A stretch of DNA of 64,000 bases from Phycisphaerae bacterium (GTDB taxonomy: Bacteria > Planctomycetota > Phycisphaerae > UBA1845): the NCBI GenBank assembly GCA_029260215.1, contig JAJDDQ010000066.1, positions 124,001-188,000 on the forward strand, written 5' to 3'. A program made the translations under genes and the position numbers. Position 1 is the first letter of the stretch; every line of letters starts with the position of its first letter. Shown piece after piece: positions 26,184 through 33,599 of this stretch. The notes below the pieces were generated by a model. It was not told the DNA's origin. It did no database searches and worked only from the letters and a program-made list of their open reading frames with translations.

Positions 26184-27476
26184 ATGAACACCATCGGGAT
26201 TCGCGCCGAGGACAAAAGCAAGTGGGAAGCGCGCACGCCCATCGTGCCCGACGACGTACGCCGACTCGTCGATGCGGGCTTGCCAATACACGTTCAGCCA
26301 TCGGCCACGCGGGCTTTTTCCGACGCTGCCTATCGCGAAGCCGGTGCCGTCTGCGGTGATGACCTGAGCGCTTGTGAGATCATCATGGGCGTCAAGGAAA
26401 TCCCCATCGAAAAGCTCGACGCGGGCAAGGTTTACCTCAATTTCTCCCACACCATCAAAGGGCAGTCAGCCAACATGCCGGTCCTGCGCAGGCACATGGA
26501 GCTTGGCAACACGCTGATCGACTACGAACGCATCGTGGACGAGCAAGACCGCCGCCTCGTTTTCTTTGGCCGATTCGCCGGGTTGGCCGGCATGATCGAT
26601 ACGCTGTGGACGCTGGGGAAACGGCTCGCATGGGAAGGAATCGAAAACCCGTTCGAGCTTGTTAAACCCGCCCACCAATATGCAGACCTTGCGCAGGTTC
26701 GAGATATGATGCGTCGCCTCGCGAACACGATCGCAAGCGACGGCCTGCCGGAATCGATCTGCCCGTTCATTTGCGCGTTCACAGGTTATGGCCAAGTGTC
26801 ACGCGGGGCGCAGGAGATTTACGACCTTCTGCCGATGGAAGAACTCGCCCCGGCCGACGTGGCCGCCGTCAAAGCGAACAGGCACAAATGCTACAAGGTG
26901 GAATTCAAGGAAGAGCATCTGGTCCGGCGCGTCGATGCGTCCGTTCCCTTCGATCTTCGCGAGTACTACGACCACCCCGAACGATACGAAGCCGATTTTT
27001 TTCAACATGTTGAGCACTTGGCGCTGCTCGTAAACGGCATTTACTGGGAGCCGAAGTACCCGCGATTCATCACCGTCGAGCAGTTCGCATCGCTCTATCC
27101 AGGAAACGCTCATCCGAAACTGCGCGTTGTCGGCGACATCACGTGCGACATCGACGGGTCGCTGGCCTGCACCACGCACGCGACTTCGCCCGACGACCCG
27201 GTCTACGTTTACAATCCCGAAACCCGCGAAACGACACCGGGCGTCGAAGGCACGGGCCCGGTGGTGTTGGCCGTCGATTTCCTGCCCTGCGAATTGCCGA
27301 TCGACGCTTCGCTGTTCTTCAGCCGTTCGCTTCGCGATTATGTTATCCTGCTGTCACAGGCGGATTTTTCCAAAGACCTCGCCCAAACCGGCCTGCCCGC
27401 AGTGTTGCAGCGTGCAACCATTGTCCACAGAGGCAGGCTGACCGAACCATACGAATACCTGAACAATCATCTTTGA
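26184..27476 (+). CDS. Lysine-ketoglutarate reductase-like enzyme (AlaDH/PNT fold; LKR half of AASS)
   Basis: Predicted to condense lysine with 2-oxoglutarate to saccharopine using NAD(P)H, or to run in reverse. The sequence follows the LKR half of animal bifunctional AASS along its length: IRAEDKSKWEARTPIVP at the N-terminus, then MGVKEIPIEKL, NFSHTIKGQSANM, LIDYERIVDEQDRRLVFFG, FAGLAGMIDTLWTLGKRL, FTGYGQVSRGAQEIYDLLP and LLVNGIYWEPKYPRFIT. I use ATG 26184, which matches the family N-terminus; ATG 26157 would add nine residues. At 430 aa it is a free-standing LKR, whereas animals fuse it to SDH. The SDH gene follows after 24 nt, supporting a two-gene operon. Confidence 0.9.
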   Translation: MNTIGIRAEDKSKWEARTPIVPDDVRRLVDAGLPIHVQPSATRAFSDAAYREAGAVCGDDLSACEIIMGVKEIPIEKLDAGKVYLNFSHTIKGQSANMPVLRRHMELGNTLIDYERIVDEQDRRLVFFGRFAGLAGMIDTLWTLGKRLAWEGIENPFELVKPAHQYADLAQVRDMMRRLANTIASDGLPESICPFICAFTGYGQVSRGAQEIYDLLPMEELAPADVAAVKANRHKCYKVEFKEEHLVRRVDASVPFDLREYYDHPERYEADFFQHVEHLALLVNGIYWEPKYPRFITVEQFASLYPGNAHPKLRVVGDITCDIDGSLACTTHATSPDDPVYVYNPETRETTPGVEGTGPVVLAVDFLPCELPIDASLFFSRSLRDYVILLSQADFSKDLAQTGLPAVLQRATIVHRGRLTEPYEYLNNHL

Positions 27477-27500
27477 TTGACCGCCACGGAGACGATTCTT

Positions 27501-28835
27501 ATGAAAAAAGTACTGCTGCTCGGCGCCGGATTGGTAGCCCGACCGTTCGTTCGATATCTGCTCGATACCGCCAAAGTCCGCCTCACCATCGCCAGCCGAA
27601 CGGTGGCGAAAGCCGACGCAATGGCAGCGGGACATCCGAACGCGACCACCATGACGTGGCTGGCTGAGGACACGGAGAAGCTTGAGAAACTCGTGCGCGA
27701 ACACGATCTTTCGGTCAGCCTGCTGCCCGCGCCTATGCATCCGATCGTCGCCAAGCTCTGCGTCAAACATGGCAAGCACATGGTCACGACTTCCTACGTC
27801 AGTCCAGCCATGCACGATCTCGACGCACAGGCCAAAGAATCGGGCATCGTTCTGCTCAACGAAATCGGCATCGACCCCGGCTTCGACCACATGTCCGCGA
27901 TGCGTATCATTCACGATGTGCAGAAACGCGGCGGCACGATCAAACACTTCCGGTCGTTCTGCGGCGGGCTGCCCGCGCCCGATGCCAACGACAACCCCTG
28001 GGGCTACAAGTGTTCGTGGAGTCCGCGCGGCGTGTTCACCGCCGGTGCCCAGACCGCAAAATACCTCTACAACGGCGAGACCGTGCAAATCCCCGGCGGG
28101 GCGCTTTTCAAAGACAATCGCCACGGCACGACCGTTCCCGGAATCGGTGAATTCGAAGGCTACCCCAACCGCGATTCAACTCTGTACGTCGATATCTACA
28201 ATCTGCCCGGCGTTCAAACCATGATTCGCGGCACGTACAGATACGCCGGTTGGTGCGAAACGCTCACAGCCGTGGCGGACCTTGGCCTGGTCGATCAAAC
28301 GCCCACCGATTTCCCCGCCGATACAACCTTCGCACAATTCACCGCACGTTTCGCGCCCGGAACAGATGCGGCAAGCATCAGGCAGCGCGTGGCGGACCGT
28401 CTGAACATAGCCTTCGATTCTGCCATCCTCGATCGCTTTGAGTGGTTGGGACTGTTCAGCGATGATCTCATCCCCTTCGCGGGCGAGCAATCCACCGCCC
28501 TCGACGTGTTGGCCAAACGCACCGAGCAGAAAATGAAATACGCGCCCGGCGAACGCGACATGATTGTTCTGATCCACGATTTCGAAGCGGAATTCCCCAA
28601 TCAGCCCGCCCAGCGCATCAAGTCGTCGCTCATCACCTACGGCCAACCGGACGGTGACAGTGCGATGGCACGCACCGTCGGCCTGCCGAGCGCGATCGGC
28701 GTGCGCTTGATTCTCGACGGCACGATTCGCGAGCCGGGCGTCCGCATCCCCATCACAGCCGACATCTACGAGCCCGTCCTGAACGAACTGGAGTCGCTCG
28801 GCATCCAAACCACCGAAGAAACCACCGCAGCCTAG
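27501..28835 (+). CDS. Saccharopine dehydrogenase (C-terminal, glutamate-forming type)
   Basis: Predicted to oxidise saccharopine to glutamate and aminoadipate semialdehyde (lysine degradation direction). The 444-aa product starts at ATG 27501, about 10 nt after a GGAG, and opens with the Rossmann motif MKKVLLLGAGLVARP. Family signatures follow: SLLPAPMHPIVAKLC, GIVLLNEIGIDPGFDHM, FRSFCGGLPAPDANDNPWGYK, SWSPRGVF and LYNGETVQIPGG. It resembles the SDH half of AASS and fungal Lys9. It lies directly behind the LKR gene, so the two probably work in sequence. No aldehyde dehydrogenase for the semialdehyde is nearby. Confidence 0.92.
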   Translation: MKKVLLLGAGLVARPFVRYLLDTAKVRLTIASRTVAKADAMAAGHPNATTMTWLAEDTEKLEKLVREHDLSVSLLPAPMHPIVAKLCVKHGKHMVTTSYVSPAMHDLDAQAKESGIVLLNEIGIDPGFDHMSAMRIIHDVQKRGGTIKHFRSFCGGLPAPDANDNPWGYKCSWSPRGVFTAGAQTAKYLYNGETVQIPGGALFKDNRHGTTVPGIGEFEGYPNRDSTLYVDIYNLPGVQTMIRGTYRYAGWCETLTAVADLGLVDQTPTDFPADTTFAQFTARFAPGTDAASIRQRVADRLNIAFDSAILDRFEWLGLFSDDLIPFAGEQSTALDVLAKRTEQKMKYAPGERDMIVLIHDFEAEFPNQPAQRIKSSLITYGQPDGDSAMARTVGLPSAIGVRLILDGTIREPGVRIPITADIYEPVLNELESLGIQTTEETTAA

Positions 28836-28921
28836 AATACATCAATAAGCGTGTTCAAGCGTGTGCTCCACGCAGGTCGTGTCTTATCAGGGCAGCGTTT
28901 TCCCGTTCGGATGGCACATGT

Positions 28922-29335
28922 TTACGTCTCGTCCTTAGGTTTGGCTTTTGGGGCGGCCTTCTTGCTCGTAAGCTTCTTCACGGTGGATTTCTTACCGCTT
29001 CCGGCGGCAAGGCTTAGTTTGTAGCTTTCATCAAGCCACTTTTGCCAGGTTTTTTCCGGCATGGGCCTGTCGGCAGTAAACCTGGCCGTGACCCACGAGG
29101 TTGAGCCGACTTCATAGCGGTCCGGATCTTTCCTGGCCAGCTTCGTGGCTTCCGGAATGGACCTCTTCAATTTGAACATGGCTTTGTAGCGGCCGCCCTG
29201 CATCCCAATGAACAGGAAAGCCTTCTTGCCTGTTTTGAAGGAGGTTTGTGTGCAGGCGGTTCCCTCATTCACGCCGGGAAACCGACTCGCTCTTAGACGG
29301 ATCGGCACAGTCGGGTCTCTATTGCTGGCAGTCAC
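28922..29335 (-). CDS. MmcQ/YjbR-family protein with Lys-rich tail
   Basis: A 137-aa protein with the MmcQ/YjbR (CyaY-fold) signature: TSFKTGKKAFLFIGMQ, FKLKRSIPEATKLARKDPDRYEVG and the terminal MPEKTWQKWLDESYKL helix. Members are called DNA-binding by fold, but the biochemical role is poorly known. The last 25 residues are a Lys/Ala/Pro tail suggestive of nucleic-acid contact. It is the last of three minus-strand genes, after the AHSA1-like gene with a 54-nt gap, and may share its transcript. Confidence 0.75.
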   Translation of the reverse strand: MTASNRDPTVPIRLRASRFPGVNEGTACTQTSFKTGKKAFLFIGMQGGRYKAMFKLKRSIPEATKLARKDPDRYEVGSTSWVTARFTADRPMPEKTWQKWLDESYKLSLAAGSGKKSTVKKLTSKKAAPKAKPKDET

Positions 29336-29389
29336 GGGGGCCTCCTTTGATTGCGTAGGCTGTTGCCTCCGCGCGGATAGCTAAGTTCG

Positions 29390-29869
29390 TCAACTCCGCG
29401 ACGCCGCGGCCAGAAACGTCCCGAGCTTCCCGAACGCAGCCGTCCACCCGCCGCGGATGATTTCGCGCAATTCCACGTCGCCATCGACTCTTATGTCCGG
29501 AATGCCGGCATGCACAAGCCGCACGAGCGTTCCACCGTCCACCTCGGAAAAGTCGACCGAGACAACCATGCTGGCGTCAGAACCGTCCGGAGCCGCGCCC
29601 GCAAAAGCCAGCCGCGCGGGCGGATCGTACTCCGTGAGCGTGGCGAAACCGGGCACTTCGTAGTCTCCGTTGATCGTCATGTGGTGATTGTATTGGCCGC
29701 CGACCTTCGGCTCGATCTCCGAGCGAACGGACGTACAGTCAGCACATCCCCACCACTGCTGGACCTTGCTCGTCTCGAACCATGCGTCAAACACCGCTTC
29801 CCGCGACGCGTCGAAAACACGCGACACGATCAGGTTGCCATCTTCGAATTTCACTTCCGTACTCATCAC
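29390..29869 (-). CDS. SRPBCC/AHSA1-like (START fold) protein
   Basis: 159 aa with the AHSA1/CalC-type helix-grip fold: VSRVFDASREAVFDAWFETSKVQQWWG at the N-terminus, GGQYNHHM in the middle, PARLAFAG, and the C-terminal IIRGGWTAAFGKLGTFLA helix. The fold usually holds a hydrophobic ligand in its pocket; substrate unknown. GTG 29869 overlaps the ArsR stop (GTGA) and lies 8 nt after GGAG; ATG 29866 is equally possible. ArsR-SRPBCC pairs of this kind are common in bacteria and are usually co-regulated. Confidence 0.88.
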   Translation of the reverse strand: MMSTEVKFEDGNLIVSRVFDASREAVFDAWFETSKVQQWWGCADCTSVRSEIEPKVGGQYNHHMTINGDYEVPGFATLTEYDPPARLAFAGAAPDGSDASMVVSVDFSEVDGGTLVRLVHAGIPDIRVDGDVELREIIRGGWTAAFGKLGTFLAAASRS

Positions 29870-30228
29870 TTTTGTAGCTCCTTGGGTTGGATGTTGGTGT
29901 GTATATCTTTCTCATGCGCCTTCAAGTAGGCGTCGATGGCGTCAAACTGCTGCTTCCAGAACCGAGCGTAATGACCGATCCACGTGCTGGCCGCCTCGAT
30001 GGGCCGCGGATCGACCCGGATTCGGTGCTCGCGCCCCCGCCGCGTGCGCTGAATCAGTCCCGCACGCTCCAAAACACGCAAATGCTTCGAAATTGCTGGC
30101 TGCGACATGGCGTGAGGTTTCGCGAGCGTGCCGACATTGGACTCGCCGCCCGCAAGCTGCTCAAGCATCCCACGCCGGGCCGGATCCGCGAGCGCTGAAA
30201 ACACAAGATCGAGTTGATTCTTATACAT
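29866..30228 (-). CDS. ArsR-family transcriptional repressor
   Basis: A 120-aa winged-helix regulator: LDLVFSALADPARRGMLEQL and the recognition helix MSQPAISKHLRVLERAGLI are diagnostic, followed by the beta-wing RTRRGREHRIRV. No metal-binding CVC motif of true arsenic sensors is present, so it belongs to the non-metal branch usually paired with AHSA1-like proteins. It is the first gene of the minus-strand operon and overlaps the next gene by 4 nt. A perfect palindrome (30227-30242) overlaps its start codon and suits autorepression. Confidence 0.92.
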   Translation of the reverse strand: MYKNQLDLVFSALADPARRGMLEQLAGGESNVGTLAKPHAMSQPAISKHLRVLERAGLIQRTRRGREHRIRVDPRPIEAASTWIGHYARFWKQQFDAIDAYLKAHEKDIHTNIQPKELQK

Positions 30229-30242
30229 AACCTACAGGTTAT
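30227..30242 (-). promoter_or_regulatory. Putative ArsR operator
   Basis: ATAACCT-AC-AGGTTAT is a perfect inverted repeat with a 2-nt centre. It overlaps the ATG of the ArsR gene and abuts an AT-rich TTATATAA that could be the -10 region. Binding here would block both transcription and translation initiation. The site is inferred from symmetry and position only. Confidence 0.65.
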
Positions 30243-30493
30243 ATAAATCTGCGTTGCCCGCGTCAAGCCCTGCCCCAACCAAGACGGGCAGCCTCCTCAA
30301 TCGCTCCGTACTTGATCGACAGTTATCGGACCATAGGGCGAACGACTCGCCGCACAGTGCCGATGCCAATCTCCGATTGAAACACGTCGCGTAATCAGCC
30401 GATAAGGCTCGATGAATACCTGCCCATCGCTATTCCAGTGCGGTCATTTCGTCATCGCGCGCGGGGCAGCAAACGACTTTGGAGACGCTTTCC

Positions 30494-32728
30494 GTGAATC
30501 GAATTCGAACCACAAGACAGCTGTTGGAATCCATGCTGATCCTGACGCTAACCGCGATTCTCGCAGGTTGTGTCATGGAAATGCCCACAAACGGCACCGA
30601 GGACGAGGATGGCGCCTCGGGTGAATCGACGGTCGCAGCCAAGAGCGAATACACCAGCGCAGGCGGAACGTCTGGGCTGGCCATCGGCTCGGCGGAGTCC
30701 GGGGCAGCCCAATTGAGTTCTTTTGATCCCGGCGCGTTCGTCCTGAGCACGCAGGCAGACGTGGAATCTGAGTCGGACGGATTGTCCGAACCCGCGGAAT
30801 TTGACGGCGGCGCTCCACCACCGAACAATCCACCTCCGCCACCCCCGAACAATCCCCCGCCACCGCCGAACAACCCGCCGCCACCGCCCGCCGGTGGCGA
30901 CAATCCGCCGCCACCGCCACCCGGCGGAAATGGGCCGGGACCAGCCGAAGGCGCTCCGCCGCCGGCAGGAGATCCCAACCAGCCGCCTCCTCCGCCACCG
31001 GACGGAAACGCACCGCCGCCGAACGATCCCAATAACCCACCGCCGGACGGGGATTTCCCCCCAGGTGATCCCAACAACCCACCGCCGGATGGGGGCTTTC
31101 CTCCGGGTGATCCCAACCAACCACCTCCGGAAGGCGGGTTTCCGCCGGGTGATCCCAACAATCCACCGCCGGACGGGGGTTTTCCACCAGGTGATCCCAA
31201 TCAGCCGCCTCCCGAGGGCGGATTTCCGCCGTTCGATCCCAATCAGCCGCCTCCCGAGGGTGGATTTCCGCCGTTTGATCCCAATCAACCGCCGCCTTTC
31301 AATCCCGACTTTCCCCCGCCTCCCGAGGGCTTTGAGCAGTTTCCCGGCGGATTCGAGATTTCCGACGATTTCCTGAATTTCATCAACAATCCACCGCCGG
31401 GCGGTCCGGGCGGTCCGGGCGGCCCCAACGGCCCTCCGAATGGTGAATTCGTTCCGCTGCCCTTCAATGAGATTCCGTTCGGAGATTTCTTGCAGGATTT
31501 CAGCCTGGAAGACGTGATCCCCAACGCGCCGCCGCCGTTTGCGCCCGGTGCTTTTGGTGATTTCGCGTTCGGTGACGTTCCGCCGCCGCCGGCGGGGTTC
31601 CCGCCGTTCCCGCCGCCGAGGTTCGACGGAGCGTTCGGTGGGTTCGGATCCGCGTTCGGCCCCCCCTTGGGTGATGGGGCATTCCCACCGCCACCGGGAG
31701 ACGGCCCGTTTCCGCCCGGTGGTCCTGAAGGTCCGAATGGTCCGCCACCGAATTTGCCGCCCGAATTCTTTGAATTCAACGAGCGTCTCAATGATCTGAA
31801 CGCTTTCGTGGATGGATTCGATTTCCTCCCGCCGCCGCTTCCGCCGGGTGGTGAATTTCCGCCCGATGGGCCTTTCCCGCCTGATGGGCAATTCCCTGGC
31901 GACGGTGGTCCGCCACTGCCTCCGCAGTTCGCGTTCATTAAATTTGAAGACGTTGCGGAGTTTCTCCCGCCGGACTTCCTGCCGCCCGAAGAGGCGATAC
32001 AAATCTTCGAGAACTTCGGGATGGGTCATCCGCTGATCGGAGATGGCGGCCTGGTCAATCCCGATCTGGAGCAGGCCTTCGAGGATCGCCCGCCGTTGCC
32101 CAAGGGCTTTGACGGGTTCGATTTCGACGGCCAATGCCCGCAGTTCGACGACCTGTTTACCGTGTACGACGAGGAACTGGTCGGCGTGCCCATGAGCGGC
32201 CAGATCAACTCGACGGTGACCGAAATGCTCGACAATGGAATGGAGTTACGGTGCAGCGATACGACGATCATCGAATCCGTTCTGGGTGAATCGACACCGC
32301 TGATTCAGGTCGAGGAAGGCCTGCTCCAGACGCAGTGGACCGTCAACATTCGCGAGCTGAAGACGACCATGTTCCAGGTCATCGACCCGGACGATCCGGG
32401 TGCCTTCGAGGAATTTGAACAGACGACTGAAAAGCTCAGTCAAATGACCTGGACAATGGTTATGCAGGAAATGGACACGGACGACGACGGCGTACCGGAT
32501 ATGTTTCAGGTGAGCGGTGACAACACCATCAAGGTCATCGAGGAGACAGCCGACGGCGGACCGCCCGAAGGTTTCCCGCCTCTGCCACCGCCGCCGGACT
32601 TGCTGCTGCCGTTTGAATTCCAGGGCGTACTCGATCTCGGCGGCGGAACAGAAGAGGAAGCACCACCAGCCGCAGGTGATGAAGCAGTGCCAGCCGCCGG
32701 GGACGAACCGCTGCCCACCGAGCAGTAG
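30494..32728 (+). CDS. Proline-rich repeat lipoprotein
   Basis: Start GTG 30494 follows GGAG by 9 nt and gives a lipoprotein signal ending LAGC (Cys near residue 26); 744 aa. Residues about 110-280 are extremely Pro-rich, with PPPPP tracts and a 14-residue tandem repeat (DPNxPPPxGGFPPG). A second Pro/Phe/Gly-rich region runs to about residue 500. The C-terminal 200 residues are more normal (FDGQCPQFDDLFTVYDEELVG, LIQVEEGLLQTQWTVNIRELK) and form the only part likely to fold as a domain, ending in an Ala/Pro/Glu tail. Expected to be anchored in an envelope membrane with an extended spacer. Function unknown. A strong terminator follows. Confidence 0.85.
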   Translation: MNRIRTTRQLLESMLILTLTAILAGCVMEMPTNGTEDEDGASGESTVAAKSEYTSAGGTSGLAIGSAESGAAQLSSFDPGAFVLSTQADVESESDGLSEPAEFDGGAPPPNNPPPPPPNNPPPPPNNPPPPPAGGDNPPPPPPGGNGPGPAEGAPPPAGDPNQPPPPPPDGNAPPPNDPNNPPPDGDFPPGDPNNPPPDGGFPPGDPNQPPPEGGFPPGDPNNPPPDGGFPPGDPNQPPPEGGFPPFDPNQPPPEGGFPPFDPNQPPPFNPDFPPPPEGFEQFPGGFEISDDFLNFINNPPPGGPGGPGGPNGPPNGEFVPLPFNEIPFGDFLQDFSLEDVIPNAPPPFAPGAFGDFAFGDVPPPPAGFPPFPPPRFDGAFGGFGSAFGPPLGDGAFPPPPGDGPFPPGGPEGPNGPPPNLPPEFFEFNERLNDLNAFVDGFDFLPPPLPPGGEFPPDGPFPPDGQFPGDGGPPLPPQFAFIKFEDVAEFLPPDFLPPEEAIQIFENFGMGHPLIGDGGLVNPDLEQAFEDRPPLPKGFDGFDFDGQCPQFDDLFTVYDEELVGVPMSGQINSTVTEMLDNGMELRCSDTTIIESVLGESTPLIQVEEGLLQTQWTVNIRELKTTMFQVIDPDDPGAFEEFEQTTEKLSQMTWTMVMQEMDTDDDGVPDMFQVSGDNTIKVIEETADGGPPEGFPPLPPPPDLLLPFEFQGVLDLGGGTEEEAPPAAGDEAVPAAGDEPLPTEQ
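31026..31300 (+). repeat. 42-bp tandem repeats in the Pro-rich lipoprotein gene
   Basis: About six and a half units encode DPNxPPPxGGFPPG. Adjacent units are nearly identical in DNA, pointing to recent slippage or recombination and possible length variation between strains. Confidence 0.8.
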
Positions 32729-32764
32729 CGGCTGACCGTAGAGATTGCCTTTTCAAAAAACAGC

Positions 32765-32799
32765 AGGGCGGGGCGCACCGAAAGCGCCTCGCCCTTTTT
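32765..32799 (+). terminator. Rho-independent terminator
   Basis: An 11-bp GC stem (GGGCGGGGCGC paired with GCGCCTCGCCC, one G-T pair) with a 7-nt loop is followed by TTTTT. It lies 37 nt after the Pro-rich lipoprotein stop. Confidence 0.85.
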
Positions 32800-32815
32800 C
32801 GCATGTTTGACGATC

Positions 32816-33585
32816 GAAACGGGGACGCAGCTAGTTATCGCGCCGCGCGCTGGTACTCTTGGCTATTCTCGGGCGACCTTCCGAGCGGAGTGATGCGGTC
32901 AGGCCCAGACGTGTGGCCGTTCGCTTCTGCCACGACTCGTGGCCGAACGGCTGACTCCTGGCGATACTAATCTGGAACCGCGCGCGCTCCTTCGCGGAGA
33001 TGGGTTTGTTGACCACTTGCACCCAGTTCCGTGGCCGATCGAATGGCCAATCGCTCAGCAACGACCGCAAACGATCATCGCCATTGCGACGCGCCCACAG
33101 GCTGCCCCATCGCCAATCCTCGGCCCGTTCGGTCATGTTGGCGGTCAGCGCGTTTCGCTCGACATACCGGCACACGTTCAGGAAATGCTCGTCACGCTGG
33201 ACCGGGAAACTCTTGAACCGCCCCTGGTACAATGGGCCGCAGCCCACCGTCCCGTGTGCTACGTGCCAGCGCATGACATGTGTGTGCGTCAGCCAGCGCA
33301 GAAAGGCCGTCAATTCTCCGTCTTTCCGCGGCCAAATCACGAAATGCCAGTGGTTGCGCATCAGACACCAGGCGAGGATCCGAGTTGGGAACCGCTCGTG
33401 TGCCTCCAGCATCACGCGCTCGAAGGCTCCATAATCCGCCTCTTTGCGAAAAAGCGGCAGACGCGCCACGGCCCGGTTCAGCACGTGATACACCAATCCG
33501 CCCGGTGCTACTCTCGCTGTTCTCGGCATGCCCGGAGGCTATCACAAGCAAACAATGGCGTCAATACTAGCTGCGTCCCCGTTTC
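32816..33585 (-). mobile_element. RAYT transposase unit bounded by perfect 20-bp inverted repeats
   Basis: The 20 bases at 32816-32835 (GAAACGGGGACGCAGCTAGT) are repeated exactly in reverse complement at 33566-33585. They enclose one REP-associated transposase gene, whose TAG stop lies within the left repeat. No target-site duplication is visible at the outer edges. The 770-bp unit separates the Pro-rich lipoprotein from the S74 gene. Confidence 0.8.
32831..33529 (-). CDS. REP-associated tyrosine transposase (RAYT, Y1/HUH family)
   Basis: A 232-aa single-domain HUH endonuclease related to IS200/IS605 TnpA. It should nick and rejoin single-stranded DNA at palindromic REP sequences. The metal-binding HUH motif is MRNHWHF (His60 and His62), and the likely nucleophile is Tyr122 in RYVERNAL. 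The start MPRTARVAPGGLVYHVLNR, GPLYQGRFKSFPV and WRWGSLWAR are typical of RAYTs. The C-terminal extension after residue 170 is basic. All catalytic residues look intact. The several REP-like palindromes elsewhere in the window are candidate substrates. Confidence 0.92.
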   Translation of the reverse strand: MPRTARVAPGGLVYHVLNRAVARLPLFRKEADYGAFERVMLEAHERFPTRILAWCLMRNHWHFVIWPRKDGELTAFLRWLTHTHVMRWHVAHGTVGCGPLYQGRFKSFPVQRDEHFLNVCRYVERNALTANMTERAEDWRWGSLWARRNGDDRLRSLLSDWPFDRPRNWVQVVNKPISAKERARFQISIARSQPFGHESWQKRTATRLGLTASLRSEGRPRIAKSTSARRDN

Positions 33586-33599
33586 AATCCCAAATATAC

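Noticed and set aside
31026-31300. CRISPR array
   Set aside because: The periodic repeats are contiguous 42-bp coding repeats with no spacers; no CRISPR array or cas gene was seen in the window.
30548-32134. Minus-strand frame of 528 codons opposite the Pro-rich lipoprotein
   Set aside because: Its Arg/Trp-rich repeats are just the complement of Pro codons; there is no start context or domain.
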